Assembly: GCF_016862755.1 (NCBI RefSeq)
Contig: NZ_BONO01000001.1
Span: 62,001 to 126,000 of the forward strand
Length of the DNA stretch: 64,000 bases
Direction: 5' to 3'
From: Cellulomonas pakistanensis
GTDB lineage: Bacteria > Actinomycetota > Actinomycetes > Actinomycetales > Cellulomonadaceae
Shown here in pieces: positions 8,662 to 19,563 of the stretch. A program made the position numbers and the translations under genes. A model generated the notes under the pieces. The model saw nothing but the letters and a program-made list of their open reading frames with translations, ran no database searches and was not told the DNA's origin. Numbering within the stretch: position 1 is the first letter of the stretch; each line of letters starts with the position of its first letter.

Positions 8662-9504
8662 ATGACGACCCGCCCGGTCCGTGCCCTCGCCGTCGCCCTG
8701 CTCGCGGTCGCGGTGCTGTCCGGCTGCTTCCGCTACGACATGCAGGTGGTCGTCGGGGAGGACGACACGGTGTCGGGAAGCTACGTCATCGCGATCGACG
8801 GCCGGGCGATGGGGCTGACCGAGGCCGAGGTCGAGGAGTTCCTCGCCACCGAGGCTCCCGAGACGGGCGGCCCGTTCGACCCGGACGCCGGACTCACGAC
8901 GGACCAGGAGCGGTACGTGGACGGCGACCTCGTCGGCACCCGGTACTCCTTCGAGGACGTGCCGTTCGACGTGTTCAACGGCGACGACACGGCGCTGTCC
9001 CGCACCGGCACCGGGTGGGAGCTGTCCGGCACGATCCCGGTGGTGCTGGACGAGGAGACGGCCGACGAGGCGCCCGCGTCGGGCGGCGAGGTCCGGTTCG
9101 CGATCACGTTCCCGGGCGACGTCGTCGACACGAACGGCGAGGTCGACCCCGGCGACCCGCGGACGGTGCGCTGGACCAGCGACGGCAAGCAGCCGGTCGA
9201 GCTGCACGCCGTCGCCACGGAGCCGGGCCCGCCGTGGCTCGCCCTCGGGGCCGTGGGCGGCGCCGGGCTGCTCGTCGGCGGCGGCGTGCTGGCGCTCGTC
9301 CTCGTCCTGGTGCGCCGGCGGCGCCGGGCCGCCGCGCAGGCCGCTGCGGCCTGGTCCGTGCAGCCCGCACCGGTCTCGGCGGGGTGGCCCACCGAGCCGG
9401 GCGTCCGGACCCAGCACGCGTGGCAGCCGGACCCGCCCGCCGGCCTGCCGCCGGGCGCGGTCCCCCGGCAGCCCCCGCCGGGCCTCCCGCCCTACGGGAC
9501 CTGA
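8662..9504 (+). CDS. LppM-like membrane lipoprotein
   Basis: A 280-residue exported protein. Residues 1-22 form a lipoprotein signal peptide ending in the lipobox LSGC. The mature part starts with the FRYDMQVVVGEDDTVSG pattern of the LppM/DUF3153 domain. A C-terminal transmembrane helix (about residues 192-216) and an Arg-rich stop-transfer are followed by a Pro-rich cytoplasmic tail. In mycobacteria LppM is a cell-envelope protein of poorly defined role, and the same general location is inferred here. The ATG at 8662 directly precedes the basic n-region. Confidence 0.7.
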   Translation: MTTRPVRALAVALLAVAVLSGCFRYDMQVVVGEDDTVSGSYVIAIDGRAMGLTEAEVEEFLATEAPETGGPFDPDAGLTTDQERYVDGDLVGTRYSFEDVPFDVFNGDDTALSRTGTGWELSGTIPVVLDEETADEAPASGGEVRFAITFPGDVVDTNGEVDPGDPRTVRWTSDGKQPVELHAVATEPGPPWLALGAVGGAGLLVGGGVLALVLVLVRRRRRAAAQAAAAWSVQPAPVSAGWPTEPGVRTQHAWQPDPPAGLPPGAVPRQPPPGLPPYGT

Positions 9505-9521
9505 CCGCGCCGCCGCACGCG

Positions 9522-9582
9522 TCGAGTGTCCAGAACCTCGAGGACGTACCCGGACACACCGCCACGGTTTCCGGACACTCGA
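9522..9582. repeat. Inverted repeat upstream of the PhzF gene
   Basis: TCGAGTGTCC (9522-9531) recurs as its exact reverse complement GGACACTCGA (9573-9582), 41 bp apart and 29 bp before the PhzF ATG. It could be a regulator site or chance. Confidence 0.25.
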
Positions 9583-9610
9583 ACGGAACCGCCCCCCCTA
9601 CGGTGGTGCC

Positions 9611-10462
9611 ATGACCGGCCTCGGCACCTCGCGCCCGTTCTCCCAGGTCGACGTCTTCACCGACGAGCCGTACCGCGGCAACCCCGTCGCGGTGGTGCAC
9701 GACGCCGACGGGCTGACCGACGCGCAGATGGCCGCGTTCGCGCGGTGGACCAACCTGTCCGAGACGACGTTCCTGCTCCGGCCGACCGACCCGGCCGCCG
9801 ACTACCGGCTGCGCATCTTCACGCCGGGCGGCGAGCTGCCGTTCGCCGGGCACCCGACGCTCGGGTCGTGCCACGCGTGGCTGGCCGCGGGCGGACGACC
9901 CGCGCGCGGCGACGAGATCGTCCAGGAGTGCGGCGTCGGGCCGGTCGTACTGCGCCGTGGCGAGCACGGGCTGCGGTTCGCGGCACCGGAGCCGCGCGAG
10001 GACGCCCCGGTGGACGCGGCGACGCTCGACCGCCTGCTCCCGGCCCTCGGGCTTCCCCCGGAGGCCGTCATGGGCCACCGGCTGCTCGACAACGGGCCGC
10101 GCTGGCACGTGCTGCTGCTCGACTCGGCGGAGCGCGTGCTGTCGCTGCGTCCGGACTGGGCCGCGATCGAGGGCGTCGACGTCGGCGTGGTCGGGCCGCA
10201 CCCGGCCGGCGGCGAGGCGGCCTTCGAGGTGCGCGGCTTCGCCCCCGGGATGGGCCTCACCGAGGACCCGGTCACCGGCAGCCTCAACGCCTCGATCGGG
10301 CAGTGGCTGATCGGCACCGGCCGGGCGCCGGAGCGGTACGTGGCCGCGCAGGGGACGGCGCTCGGCCGGGCCGGCCGGGTGCACGTCGAGCGGGACGCGG
10401 ACGGCACGGTGTGGGTCGGCGGCGCGACCGTGACCTGCATCGAGGGCACCGTCCGGGACTGA
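9611..10462 (+). CDS. PhzF-family isomerase/epimerase
   Basis: A 283-residue protein with the family's two-fold alpha/beta barrel. The N-terminus shows QVDVFTDEPYRGNPVAVV, and the catalytic glutamate lies in WTNLSETTF (about residue 42). A second GHPTLGSCHAWL segment and GLTEDPVTGSLN are also characteristic. PhzF enzymes isomerise trans-2,3-dihydro-3-hydroxyanthranilate in phenazine producers. Most chromosomal homologues, like this isolated one, have unknown substrates. No phenazine genes are nearby. Confidence 0.85.
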   Translation: MTGLGTSRPFSQVDVFTDEPYRGNPVAVVHDADGLTDAQMAAFARWTNLSETTFLLRPTDPAADYRLRIFTPGGELPFAGHPTLGSCHAWLAAGGRPARGDEIVQECGVGPVVLRRGEHGLRFAAPEPREDAPVDAATLDRLLPALGLPPEAVMGHRLLDNGPRWHVLLLDSAERVLSLRPDWAAIEGVDVGVVGPHPAGGEAAFEVRGFAPGMGLTEDPVTGSLNASIGQWLIGTGRAPERYVAAQGTALGRAGRVHVERDADGTVWVGGATVTCIEGTVRD

Positions 10463-10529
10463 GCACAGGACGTGGCACCCGCCACGCCCCGCCGCGCGGG
10501 CCTGGGGCATCGCTGCTTGGCTGGACGGC

Positions 10530-11249
10530 ATGCGGACCACGACCCGGACCCTGACCGTCGCCGCGTGCGCGCTGGCGCTCGCGGCGTGCCGGTCGGCGGG
10601 ACCGGGCACGCCGGACCCGAGCACGACGGCGGCGGACCCGGCCCCGAGCGCCTCCGACCCGTCCCCGTCCGCGACGCCGGCCGCGCCCGCCGCGACCGAC
10701 GTCCCGCCCGAGGTCGTGCTCCCCGAGACGTCCTGGCAGGGCCTCGGCCCCGAGGGGCCGCGCGAGGAGTCCGCGGGCGTCGTCGACTGGCGGCTGCCCG
10801 AGTCGTGCGACGCCGGCTCGCCGACGGAGGCCGTCGCGATGCGCACCGTCGCGCAGGGCGCGGGCGAGACGGAGACACCGATCGGGCTGCAGCAGGTCGT
10901 CCTGCTGCCCGACGCCGACGCCGCGGTGGCCGAGGTCGACCGCCTGACCGCCGCGCTGACCGCCTGCACCCGGTACGGCTCCGACAGCGCGACGACCTAC
11001 GTCGTCGAGCAGCGCGACGTCGGGGCCCAGGGCCTCGGGTTCGCGACGGACTACTACGGCGCGTCCGCGGAGGGGTCCCTGGACGACGCCATCGGCAGCT
11101 ACCTCGTCCTCACGCGGCGCGGGCCGGCGGTCACGCTCGTCGGGTTCGAGGGCGGCGAGAGCAGCGTCGGCGCGGCCCGGGACACGGTGACCGCGACGGC
11201 CCAGGAGGCGTGGGGGCTGCTGTGCGCCTACGACTCGGCCGGCTGCTGA
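10530..11249 (+). CDS. Hypothetical lipoprotein
   Basis: A 239-residue exported protein. The lipobox LAAC at about residues 17-20 follows a short hydrophobic signal. A Ser/Thr/Pro/Ala-rich linker of about 50 residues leads to a soluble domain of about 150 residues with four further cysteines, which could form disulfides outside the cell. The layout (lipobox, low-complexity linker, compact domain) resembles the extracellular sensor domains of mycobacterial PknH-type proteins, but identity is not claimed. The NUDIX gene starts 10 bp downstream, so the two may be cotranscribed. Confidence 0.7.
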   Translation: MRTTTRTLTVAACALALAACRSAGPGTPDPSTTAADPAPSASDPSPSATPAAPAATDVPPEVVLPETSWQGLGPEGPREESAGVVDWRLPESCDAGSPTEAVAMRTVAQGAGETETPIGLQQVVLLPDADAAVAEVDRLTAALTACTRYGSDSATTYVVEQRDVGAQGLGFATDYYGASAEGSLDDAIGSYLVLTRRGPAVTLVGFEGGESSVGAARDTVTATAQEAWGLLCAYDSAGC

Positions 11250-11259
11250 CGGGGCCATC

Positions 11260-11748
11260 ATGGGCGGCATGACCGCCGCCGCCCGCACGAGCGCGGGCCT
11301 CCTGCTGCACCGCGCCGGACCCGACGGGACCGAGGTGCTGATCGGCCGCATGGGCGGGCCGTTCTGGGCGCGGAAGCCGCACGCCTGGACCGTGCCGAAG
11401 GGCGAGCCGCTCGACGGCGAGGACCCGCACGCCACCGCGCTGCGGGAGTTCGCCGAGGAGGTGGGGGTGCCCGCGCCGGACGGCCCCGACGTCGACCTCG
11501 GCGAGGTGCGGCAGCGTGCCGGCAAGGTCGTCCGGGTGTGGGCGCGCGCCGCCACGCTCGACCTCGGCGCGCCCCGCGGGCCGGTCAGCGAGGTGACGGT
11601 CGAGTGGCCGCCGCGCAGCGGGCGCTCCCGGACGTTCCCCGAGCTGAAGGACCTGCGCTGGGTCCCGGTGGAGGAGGCGCGCGGGCTCGTTGTCACGGCG
11701 CAGGCCGAGCTCCTGGACCGGCTCCTCGCGCACCTCGCGGGCGGCTGA
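11260..11748 (+). CDS. NUDIX hydrolase
   Basis: A 162-residue protein with a complete Nudix box: the G of PKGEPLDG begins a motif that continues through E, then REFAEEVG (residues about 46-68). This matches GX5EX7REUXEEXGU, and its glutamates bind Mg2+. The LIGRMGGPFWARKPHAWTVPKG lead-in suggests the subgroup that acts on nucleoside polyphosphates or inorganic polyphosphate-like substrates (diadenosine polyphosphate type). The substrate is unproven. An in-frame ATG at 11269 is an alternative start. Confidence 0.85.
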   Translation: MGGMTAAARTSAGLLLHRAGPDGTEVLIGRMGGPFWARKPHAWTVPKGEPLDGEDPHATALREFAEEVGVPAPDGPDVDLGEVRQRAGKVVRVWARAATLDLGAPRGPVSEVTVEWPPRSGRSRTFPELKDLRWVPVEEARGLVVTAQAELLDRLLAHLAGG

Positions 11749-11805
11749 GCCCGGCCACGGCCGGCGCACAGGGGCGTGTCAGTGGTCGGTCGTACCGTTC
11801 GGGTC

Positions 11806-12003
11806 ATGAGCAGGCGGCCCATCGACCACGAGCGACTCCGGGAGATCAGCGCGCGGTTCTCGGCGACGCCGCCGCCGCGCACGGCGGCGGAGCAGGACGC
11901 CTACGACCGGCTCGAGGACGAGCTGATCGAGGCGATGGGCCTGACCCGCGCCGAGTTCGTGCACATGTCGGCGACGTACGCGCGGCTCCGCCCGGCGAGC
12001 TGA
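11806..12003 (+). CDS. Small hypothetical protein
   Basis: A 65-residue, strongly charged and helical protein without membrane segment or recognised motif. The central stretch AAEQDAYDRLEDELIEAMG would form an amphipathic helix. The ATG at 11806 is favoured over an upstream GTG-initiated extension because the upstream residues look non-coding. It is convergent with the TetR gene, whose stop is 47 bp downstream. Confidence 0.5.
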   Translation: MSRRPIDHERLREISARFSATPPPRTAAEQDAYDRLEDELIEAMGLTRAEFVHMSATYARLRPAS

Positions 12004-12049
12004 CGGGTCCGCCCGGCGACCGGCCGGGACGACCCGGCCAGCCGACGGG

Positions 12050-12592
12050 TCAGCCCGCCGCGGCGACCCGCCGGACCCCCGCCTCCACCGCGGCGTCGTC
12101 GCCCGCGCCCGCGTCCAGCGCCCGGTGGATGCCGAGCCCCTCGACCAGCGCGTCCAGCGCCCGCGCGGTCGTCGGGTCGAACCACCGCTCCAGCGACGCC
12201 CGGCTGCGCGCCATCCACGCGGTGGTGAGGTCCCGGTAGGCCGGGTCCCGGGCCGCGAGCGTGTAGAGCTCGTGGCTGAGCACCAGGTCCCGCGGGTCGG
12301 TCATCACCTCGCCCCGGACGTACCCGACGAGCGCGTCCACCGCCGCCGCGCGGTCCGGGACGGACGCCATCAGGGCGTCGAACCGCTCGCCGAACCCGCG
12401 GGCGAACCGGTCGAACGCCGCCCGCAGCAGGTCGTCGATCCCGGCGAAGTGGTACGTCATCGACCCGAGCGGCACGTCCGCCGCAGCAGCGACCCGGCGG
12501 TGCGAGGTCCCGGCCACACCCTCGGTCGCGAGGACGTCCAGGCACGCGTCGACGATCCGGTCGCGCCGGCCCGGGTCGTGGCGCCGGGTCAT
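12050..12592 (-). CDS. TetR-family transcriptional regulator
   Basis: A 180-residue protein. The N-terminal HTH is clear: RDRIVDACLDVLATEGVAGT, then HRRVAAAADVPLGSMTYHF (about residues 10-52), the TetR pattern with the recognition helix before YHF. The C-terminal ligand-binding part is helical. The ATG overlaps the acetyltransferase stop (ATGA, 12589-12592), so the two are cotranscribed and translationally coupled. The palindrome at 13181 upstream of the pair is the likely autoregulatory operator. Confidence 0.85.
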   Translation of the reverse strand: MTRRHDPGRRDRIVDACLDVLATEGVAGTSHRRVAAAADVPLGSMTYHFAGIDDLLRAAFDRFARGFGERFDALMASVPDRAAAVDALVGYVRGEVMTDPRDLVLSHELYTLAARDPAYRDLTTAWMARSRASLERWFDPTTARALDALVEGLGIHRALDAGAGDDAAVEAGVRRVAAAG

Positions 12593-13176
12593 CGGTCGAT
12601 GTTCTCCCGGACCACCCGCGCGGGGTTGCCGACGGCGACCACGTTGGCCGGGATGTCGCGCGTGACCACCGAGCCGGCGCCGATGACGGAGTTCTCGCCG
12701 ATCGTGACGCCGGGGCACACGACGACGCCGCCGCCCAGCCACACGTTGTCGCCGATGACGATCGGCTTCGCGCCCTCGACCTTGTCCTTTCGCCTCTGCG
12801 GCTCGACGGGGTGCGTCGGCGTGAGCAGCTGGACGTTCGGGCCGATCATGCAGTCGTCGCCGATGTGGATCGTGGCGACGTCGAGCGCGGTGAGGTTGAA
12901 GTTGACGAACGTCCGCGCCCCCACGTGGATGTGCTTGCCGTAGTCGACGTGCAGCGGCGGGCGGATGCCGGAGCCCTCCCCCAGCGTGCCGAGCAGGTCG
13001 GCGAGGATCGCCCGCGCCGCCTCGTCGTCGAGCAGCGCCACGCGGCCGTACGCCTCGGCCAGTCGCGCGGACCGGCGGGTCAGGTCCTCGATCTCCTGGT
13101 CGGCGATGTAGTCGTCGCCCGCGAGCATGCGCTCGAGGTTGGTGCGCGGGTCGCCCGCGAAGTAGTCGGTCGTCAT
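12589..13176 (-). CDS. Maltose/galactoside O-acetyltransferase family (left-handed beta-helix)
   Basis: A 195-residue cytoplasmic enzyme. The N-terminal maltose-acetyltransferase cap (about residues 4-60) is followed by hexapeptide repeats visible as IHIGDDCMIGPNV, IVIGDNVWLGGGVVV and VTIGENSVIGAGSVV. The catalytic His is in the LLTPTHPVEP loop. It would transfer acetyl from acetyl-CoA to a sugar hydroxyl. The start at 13176 is preferred because the upstream in-frame ATG at 13194 lies within the operator palindrome. It is coupled to the TetR gene. Confidence 0.85.
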   Translation of the reverse strand: MTTDYFAGDPRTNLERMLAGDDYIADQEIEDLTRRSARLAEAYGRVALLDDEAARAILADLLGTLGEGSGIRPPLHVDYGKHIHVGARTFVNFNLTALDVATIHIGDDCMIGPNVQLLTPTHPVEPQRRKDKVEGAKPIVIGDNVWLGGGVVVCPGVTIGENSVIGAGSVVTRDIPANVVAVGNPARVVRENIDR

Positions 13177-13180
13177 GCGG

Positions 13181-13210
13181 ACGATCGTACGCACACATGC
13201 GTACGGTCGT
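13181..13210. promoter_or_regulatory. Near-perfect palindrome, probable operator of the TetR/acetyltransferase operon
   Basis: The arms ACGATCGTACGCA (13181-13193) and TGCGTACGGTCGT (13198-13210) pair at 12 of 13 positions around a CACA spacer. The site ends 5 bp before the acetyltransferase ATG, so a bound repressor would block transcription start or elongation. The amidase gene ends 43 bp away on the other side and is not controlled from here. Confidence 0.6.
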
Positions 13211-13252
13211 ACACAACGGCCGGTCGGCCACCCCGACCGGGCCGGCGGCTGC

Positions 13253-14740
13253 TCACCAGACGGGCGGCCGCCGGTCCGGCCACCGCAGCCGCTCCTCGAG
13301 CTGCGCCGCGAGCGCCAGCAGCACGTGCTCGCCGCCGGGCCGCCCGACCAGCTGCACGCCCATGGGCAGCCCGGCGGGCGCGGCCTCGTCGGGCTCGGTC
13401 CAGTGCGTCGGCACGGTGATCGCGGGCAGCCCGCACACGTTGAGCATCGACGTGTACGGCGTGTACTCGCACTGCTGGGCGAAGTTCCGCTCCGGGTCGG
13501 CGGCGTCGTACCAGCCGATCGGGCGCGGCGTGAGCGCCATCGCCGGGAGCAGCACCGCGTCGTACTGCTCGACGCGGGCGACCATCGTCCGCTCGAAGGC
13601 CGCGAGCGCCCCGACCGCCTCGACGAGCTGCCGCGCGGGGACGGCCCGGCCGCGCTCGACCAGCCACTGCGTCAGCGGCTCCAGCAGCGCCAGCCGCTCG
13701 GGGTCGTCGATCGGCACGGCGGCGGCCCCGGCCATCCACAGCGTCCGGAAGGCCGGCGCGTACGCGGGGTCCGGCTCCCAGGTCCCGGCGTCGACCACGG
13801 CGTGCCCGAGCGCACCGAGCGCCGCGGCGCCGGCGTCGAGCGCGGTGCGCGCCTCCGGGCCGAGGACGACGTCGTAGGCCTCTTCCCAGGCGCTGAACGT
13901 GCTCACCCCGACCCGGAACGCGGACCGCCCGTCCGGCGTCCGGCCCCGCTGGGCGGCGTCGAGGTACGACCCACGCGGACCCGCCGCGGTCCGCAGGGTG
14001 CGCGGGTGGTCCACCGACCCGTCCGCGCGCCGCGGCAGCATCCCCTCCAGGAGCAGGGCCGCGTCTGGGGTGGTGCGGGCGATCGGCCCGTGCACGACCA
14101 GGCCGCCCAGCGACTCCACCCCGCCGCCCGCCGGCAGCAGCCCCCGGGTGGTCTTGAGCCCGACGAGGCCGCACGCGGCCGCGGGGATCCGCACGGACCC
14201 GCCGCCGTCCGACCCGGGCGCGACGGGGAGCAGCCCCGCGGCGACGGCCACCGCGGCCCCGCCGCTCGACCCGCCCGACCCCCGGGACGGGTCCCAGGGG
14301 TTCCGCGCCGGCGGGCCGACCAGCGTCTCCGTGTACGACGGGAAGCCGAGCTCGGGCGCCGCGGTCTTGCCGAGCGACACGATCCCCGCGGCGTCGAGCA
14401 CCCGGGTGACGTCGCTGCTGACCTCCGGCACGTACCGGTACGGGCCCGCGAACGCCCGCGAGCCGAAGCCCGTCGGCACGCCGGCCCGGTCGGTCAGGTC
14501 CTTGTCGGCGGTCGGCAGGCCCCACAGCGGGGCGTCGGGGCCGGGCCGGGTGTCGCGGCGCAGGGCGGCCGCGCGCCCGCGGGCCAGGTCGGGCGTGACC
14601 GTCGCGAACGCGCCGAGCGCCGGGTCGCGGTCCGCGATGCGGGCGAGGTAGTGCTCGGCGAGGTCGACGGGTGTCACCTCACCGGAGCGGAGCAGGTCGG
14701 CGAGGGCGACGGCGGTCATCTCGTGCAGCTCGGTCACCAC
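13253..14740 (-). CDS. Amidase-signature family amidase
   Basis: A 495-residue enzyme with the complete amidase signature. The catalytic Lys is at about residue 80 (GLPTADKDL), the cis-Ser in [10 protein letters not shown] (about 158), and the nucleophile Ser in [11 protein letters not shown] (about 182). The Ser-cisSer-Lys triad hydrolyses amides. It is full length for stand-alone amidases rather than GatA, since no gatB/gatC is adjacent. The substrate is unknown. It is divergent from the Phd antitoxin gene with 111 bp between. Confidence 0.85.
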   Translation of the reverse strand: MVTELHEMTAVALADLLRSGEVTPVDLAEHYLARIADRDPALGAFATVTPDLARGRAAALRRDTRPGPDAPLWGLPTADKDLTDRAGVPTGFGSRAFAGPYRYVPEVSSDVTRVLDAAGIVSLGKTAAPELGFPSYTETLVGPPARNPWDPSRGSGGSSGGAAVAVAAGLLPVAPGSDGGGSVRIPAAACGLVGLKTTRGLLPAGGGVESLGGLVVHGPIARTTPDAALLLEGMLPRRADGSVDHPRTLRTAAGPRGSYLDAAQRGRTPDGRSAFRVGVSTFSAWEEAYDVVLGPEARTALDAGAAALGALGHAVVDAGTWEPDPAYAPAFRTLWMAGAAAVPIDDPERLALLEPLTQWLVERGRAVPARQLVEAVGALAAFERTMVARVEQYDAVLLPAMALTPRPIGWYDAADPERNFAQQCEYTPYTSMLNVCGLPAITVPTHWTEPDEAAPAGLPMGVQLVGRPGGEHVLLALAAQLEERLRWPDRRPPVW

Positions 14741-14851
14741 GCCACCCTAGGCACGCGCGGCTCCCGCGCGACGCCGTCCGGCCGGCCCGCGAGGCTCGGT
14801 TGGTCCAGGCGGTCTGGTCCGGCGGCACCACGCGGACGTACGCTGGCCACC

Positions 14852-15085
14852 ATGACCGAGGTGGTGAACGTGCAGGACGCCAAGGCGCACCTCTCCCAGC
14901 TGATCGCGCGGGCCGAGGCCGGTGAGGACGTGGTGATCGGTCGCGCCCACAAGCCTGCGGTCAGGCTGGTCCGGATCGACACGGCGACCCCGCGCCGCAC
15001 GTTCGGGACCATGCCGAGCCTGTCCGTCCCCTCCGACTTCGACGCCCCCCTGCCGGACGACGACCTGGCGGAGTGGGACGGGTGA
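14852..15085 (+). CDS. Phd/YefM-family antitoxin
   Basis: A 77-residue protein. The N-terminal half EVVNVQDAKAHLSQLIARAE and the GEDVVIGRAHKPAVRLV strand are the Phd/YefM DNA-binding dimer fold. The acidic C-terminus (DFDAPLPDDDLAEWDG) is the usual toxin-wrapping tail. It should neutralise the PIN toxin and repress the shared promoter. The toxin GTG overlaps this stop (GTGA), so synthesis is coupled. Confidence 0.85.
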   Translation: MTEVVNVQDAKAHLSQLIARAEAGEDVVIGRAHKPAVRLVRIDTATPRRTFGTMPSLSVPSDFDAPLPDDDLAEWDG

Positions 15086-15474
15086 GCACCTACCTGCTCG
15101 ACACCCACGTCTTCCTCTGGCTCCTGAGCGACCCCTCCCGCGTCCCGGACGACGTGCGGTCGACGCTGGAGGACCCGCGACACGACCTGCTGGTCTCCGC
15201 GGCCTCGGGCATGGAGATCGCCACCAAGACCAGGCTCGGCAAGCTCGACGGGCAGCCGGTGCTGACGGCGTGGCGTCGGGCGGTCGCGAGCATCGGCGCC
15301 CGGGAGGTCCCCGTGACCGGGGAGCACGGCGTGCTGGCGGGCTCCCTGCACTGGGAGCACCGGGACCCGTTCGACCGCCTCCTGGTCGCCCAGGCCGTGC
15401 TCGAGCCCGCGACGCTGGTGACGCGGGACTCCGCCGTCGTGGGGTACGAGCGCGTCGCAGTGCTCCGCGCGTAG
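15082..15474 (+). CDS. PIN-domain ribonuclease toxin (VapC-like)
   Basis: A 130-residue PIN protein. The first acidic residue lies in the strand YLLDTHVFLWLL, the second in the SAASGMEIATK helix, and the last in HRDPFDRLLVAQA. Together they make the Mg2+-binding nuclease site. The start is GTG at 15082, overlapping the antitoxin stop. Upstream in-frame codons lie within the antitoxin. VapC toxins cleave tRNA or rRNA and arrest translation; the target here is unknown. Confidence 0.85.
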   Translation: MSTYLLDTHVFLWLLSDPSRVPDDVRSTLEDPRHDLLVSAASGMEIATKTRLGKLDGQPVLTAWRRAVASIGAREVPVTGEHGVLAGSLHWEHRDPFDRLLVAQAVLEPATLVTRDSAVVGYERVAVLRA

Positions 15475-15493
15475 CTCCTCCGCCGCCGGGCGC

Positions 15494-15757
15494 TCACGAC
15501 CTCCCGTACTGCGCGTCCGTGACCGGCTCGGCCCAGGTGGTCTCCGACCCGTCCCGGGCGTCCGTCGTCTCCCACATGGCCAGGTGCTCCATGAACACGT
15601 CGGGCCCGGCGCCGTGCCAGTGCTCCTCGCCCGGCGGGCACCACACCGTCTGGCCGGGGAGCGCCTCGACGACGCGGCCGTCGCGGGTGCCGACCGCCGC
15701 GCGGACCGCGGCGCACCGTCCCAGCAGACACCCGCCGCCGCCCCCGCGGGAGGGCAC
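15494..15757 (-). pseudogene. Cupin-domain protein remnant (C-terminal half)
   Basis: The last 60 residues (GRVVEALPGQTVWCPPGEEHWHGA and onward to TDAQYGRS) match the C-terminal half of a single-domain cupin, including the PPGEEHWHG metal-site segment. The preceding residues are low-complexity Gly/Arg, and the N-terminal barrel strands with the first HxH motif are absent. The missing part would overlap the promoter region of the divergent XRE gene. A 5'-deleted gene is the simplest reading. Confidence 0.5.
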
Positions 15758-15816
15758 GCCGTGACGGGTACTGCCAGGACCTGCCTCGCCCGCGGGGCCG
15801 GACGTACCGTCGACGC

Positions 15817-18262
<2,446 letters not shown>

Positions 18263-18489
18263 GGGGTCCTCCTGGTCGAGGGTCGACGGTCGTCGGGCGT
18301 CCCGCCACGCTAACCAGCGTCCGCGCCGCCCACATCCCTCCTGCGGCGGAGACGACCCCGTCCAGCGGTCCGTCCCGAACGGGCGAATCCCCAGGTCAGC
18401 GCTTTCCCCGGCTGGCGGGTCCACACGCGCCGGGTCAGGATCGGCGCGGGCCGCACCCGGCCCGTCCCCCCAGGCCACGAGGAGACACC

Positions 18490-19563
18490 TTGTCCGACGG
18501 CGCCCGTCCCGTCCGCCTCGCACCGGGCGCGAGCGCTCCGCCGGACCCGCTCGGCGGCGGACCGCTGCCCGGCACGGTGCCCGACGCCCTGCGCGCCGCG
18601 GCGGCGTGGCCGGACGCCCTGCGCCCCGGCGCCGGCTCGACCGCGGCCCTGTGGGAGCACCTCGCCACGCTGGCCGCGCACGACCTCGGGGTGGCGCGCG
18701 CCGTCGAGCCGCACCTCGACGCCCGCGCGATCCTCGACCAGTCCGGCACGCCGGACCCGCTCGCGGGCGCGGCCACGTGGGGCGTGTACGCCGCCGAGGG
18801 CCCCGGCCCGGCGCTCACCGCCACCCCGGCCGGCGACGACGGCTGGGTCCTCGACGGCACGAAGCCGTGGTGCTCGCTCGCCGGGCAGCTCGACGCGGCG
18901 CTCGTCACCGCGCGCGTCACGGGTGACGAGGACCGCCGCGTCCTGGTCGCCGTCGACCTGCGCGCCCCCGAGGTGCAGCCGGTCGACGCCCCGTGGTCCG
19001 CCCGCGGGCTGGCCGAGATCCCGAGCACGCCGGTCCGGTTCGACGGCGCGCGCGCGACCCTGGTCGCCGAGGGCTCCTGGTACCTCGACCGCCCGGGGTT
19101 CTGGTGGGGCGCGCTCGGCGTCGCGGCCTGCTGGTACGGCGGTGCCGTCGGGATCGCCCGCCGGGTGCACGCCCAGGCCGCGGCCCGCCCCGACGACCGG
19201 CTGCTCGCGATGCACCTCGGCGCGCTCGACGAGCGGCTCTCCGCGGCGCGGGCCGCCCTCGCCGACGCCGCCGCGCGGGTCGACGCCTCGGGCGCCGCGA
19301 CCCGCGCCGGGCTCGACCCGGAGCCCGAGGAGGACCGCGAGGCCGGCCGGTTGCTCGCCAAGCGGGTGCGCGCGACGGTCGCCCGCACGTGCGAGGACGC
19401 CCTGCGCATCGCCGGGCACGCCCTCGGCCCGGGACCGCTGACGCAGGAGCCCGAGCACGCCAAACGGGTCGCGGACCTGGAGGTGTACGTGCGGCAGCAG
19501 CACGCGGAGCGCGACGACGCGTCTCTGGGCGCCCTGCTCGCGGCGGGGCCGGCGCCGTGGTGA
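18490..19563 (+). CDS. Acyl-CoA dehydrogenase-like flavoprotein
   Basis: A 357-residue protein starting at TTG after GAGGAG. The middle region GWVLDGTKPWCSLAGQLDAALVTAR corresponds to the acyl-CoA dehydrogenase beta-domain motif (G-x-K-x-W/F-C-S) that contacts FAD. The C-terminal half is the helical bundle. It lacks the usual N-terminal GCTEP-type consensus and is shorter than fatty-acid enzymes, so the substrate may be unusual. It overlaps the PIG-L/methyltransferase gene by GTGA and forms a three-gene operon with it and a glycosyltransferase. Dehydrogenation of a lipid or polyketide-like group is inference only. Confidence 0.75.
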   Translation: MSDGARPVRLAPGASAPPDPLGGGPLPGTVPDALRAAAAWPDALRPGAGSTAALWEHLATLAAHDLGVARAVEPHLDARAILDQSGTPDPLAGAATWGVYAAEGPGPALTATPAGDDGWVLDGTKPWCSLAGQLDAALVTARVTGDEDRRVLVAVDLRAPEVQPVDAPWSARGLAEIPSTPVRFDGARATLVAEGSWYLDRPGFWWGALGVAACWYGGAVGIARRVHAQAAARPDDRLLAMHLGALDERLSAARAALADAAARVDASGAATRAGLDPEPEEDREAGRLLAKRVRATVARTCEDALRIAGHALGPGPLTQEPEHAKRVADLEVYVRQQHAERDDASLGALLAAGPAPW

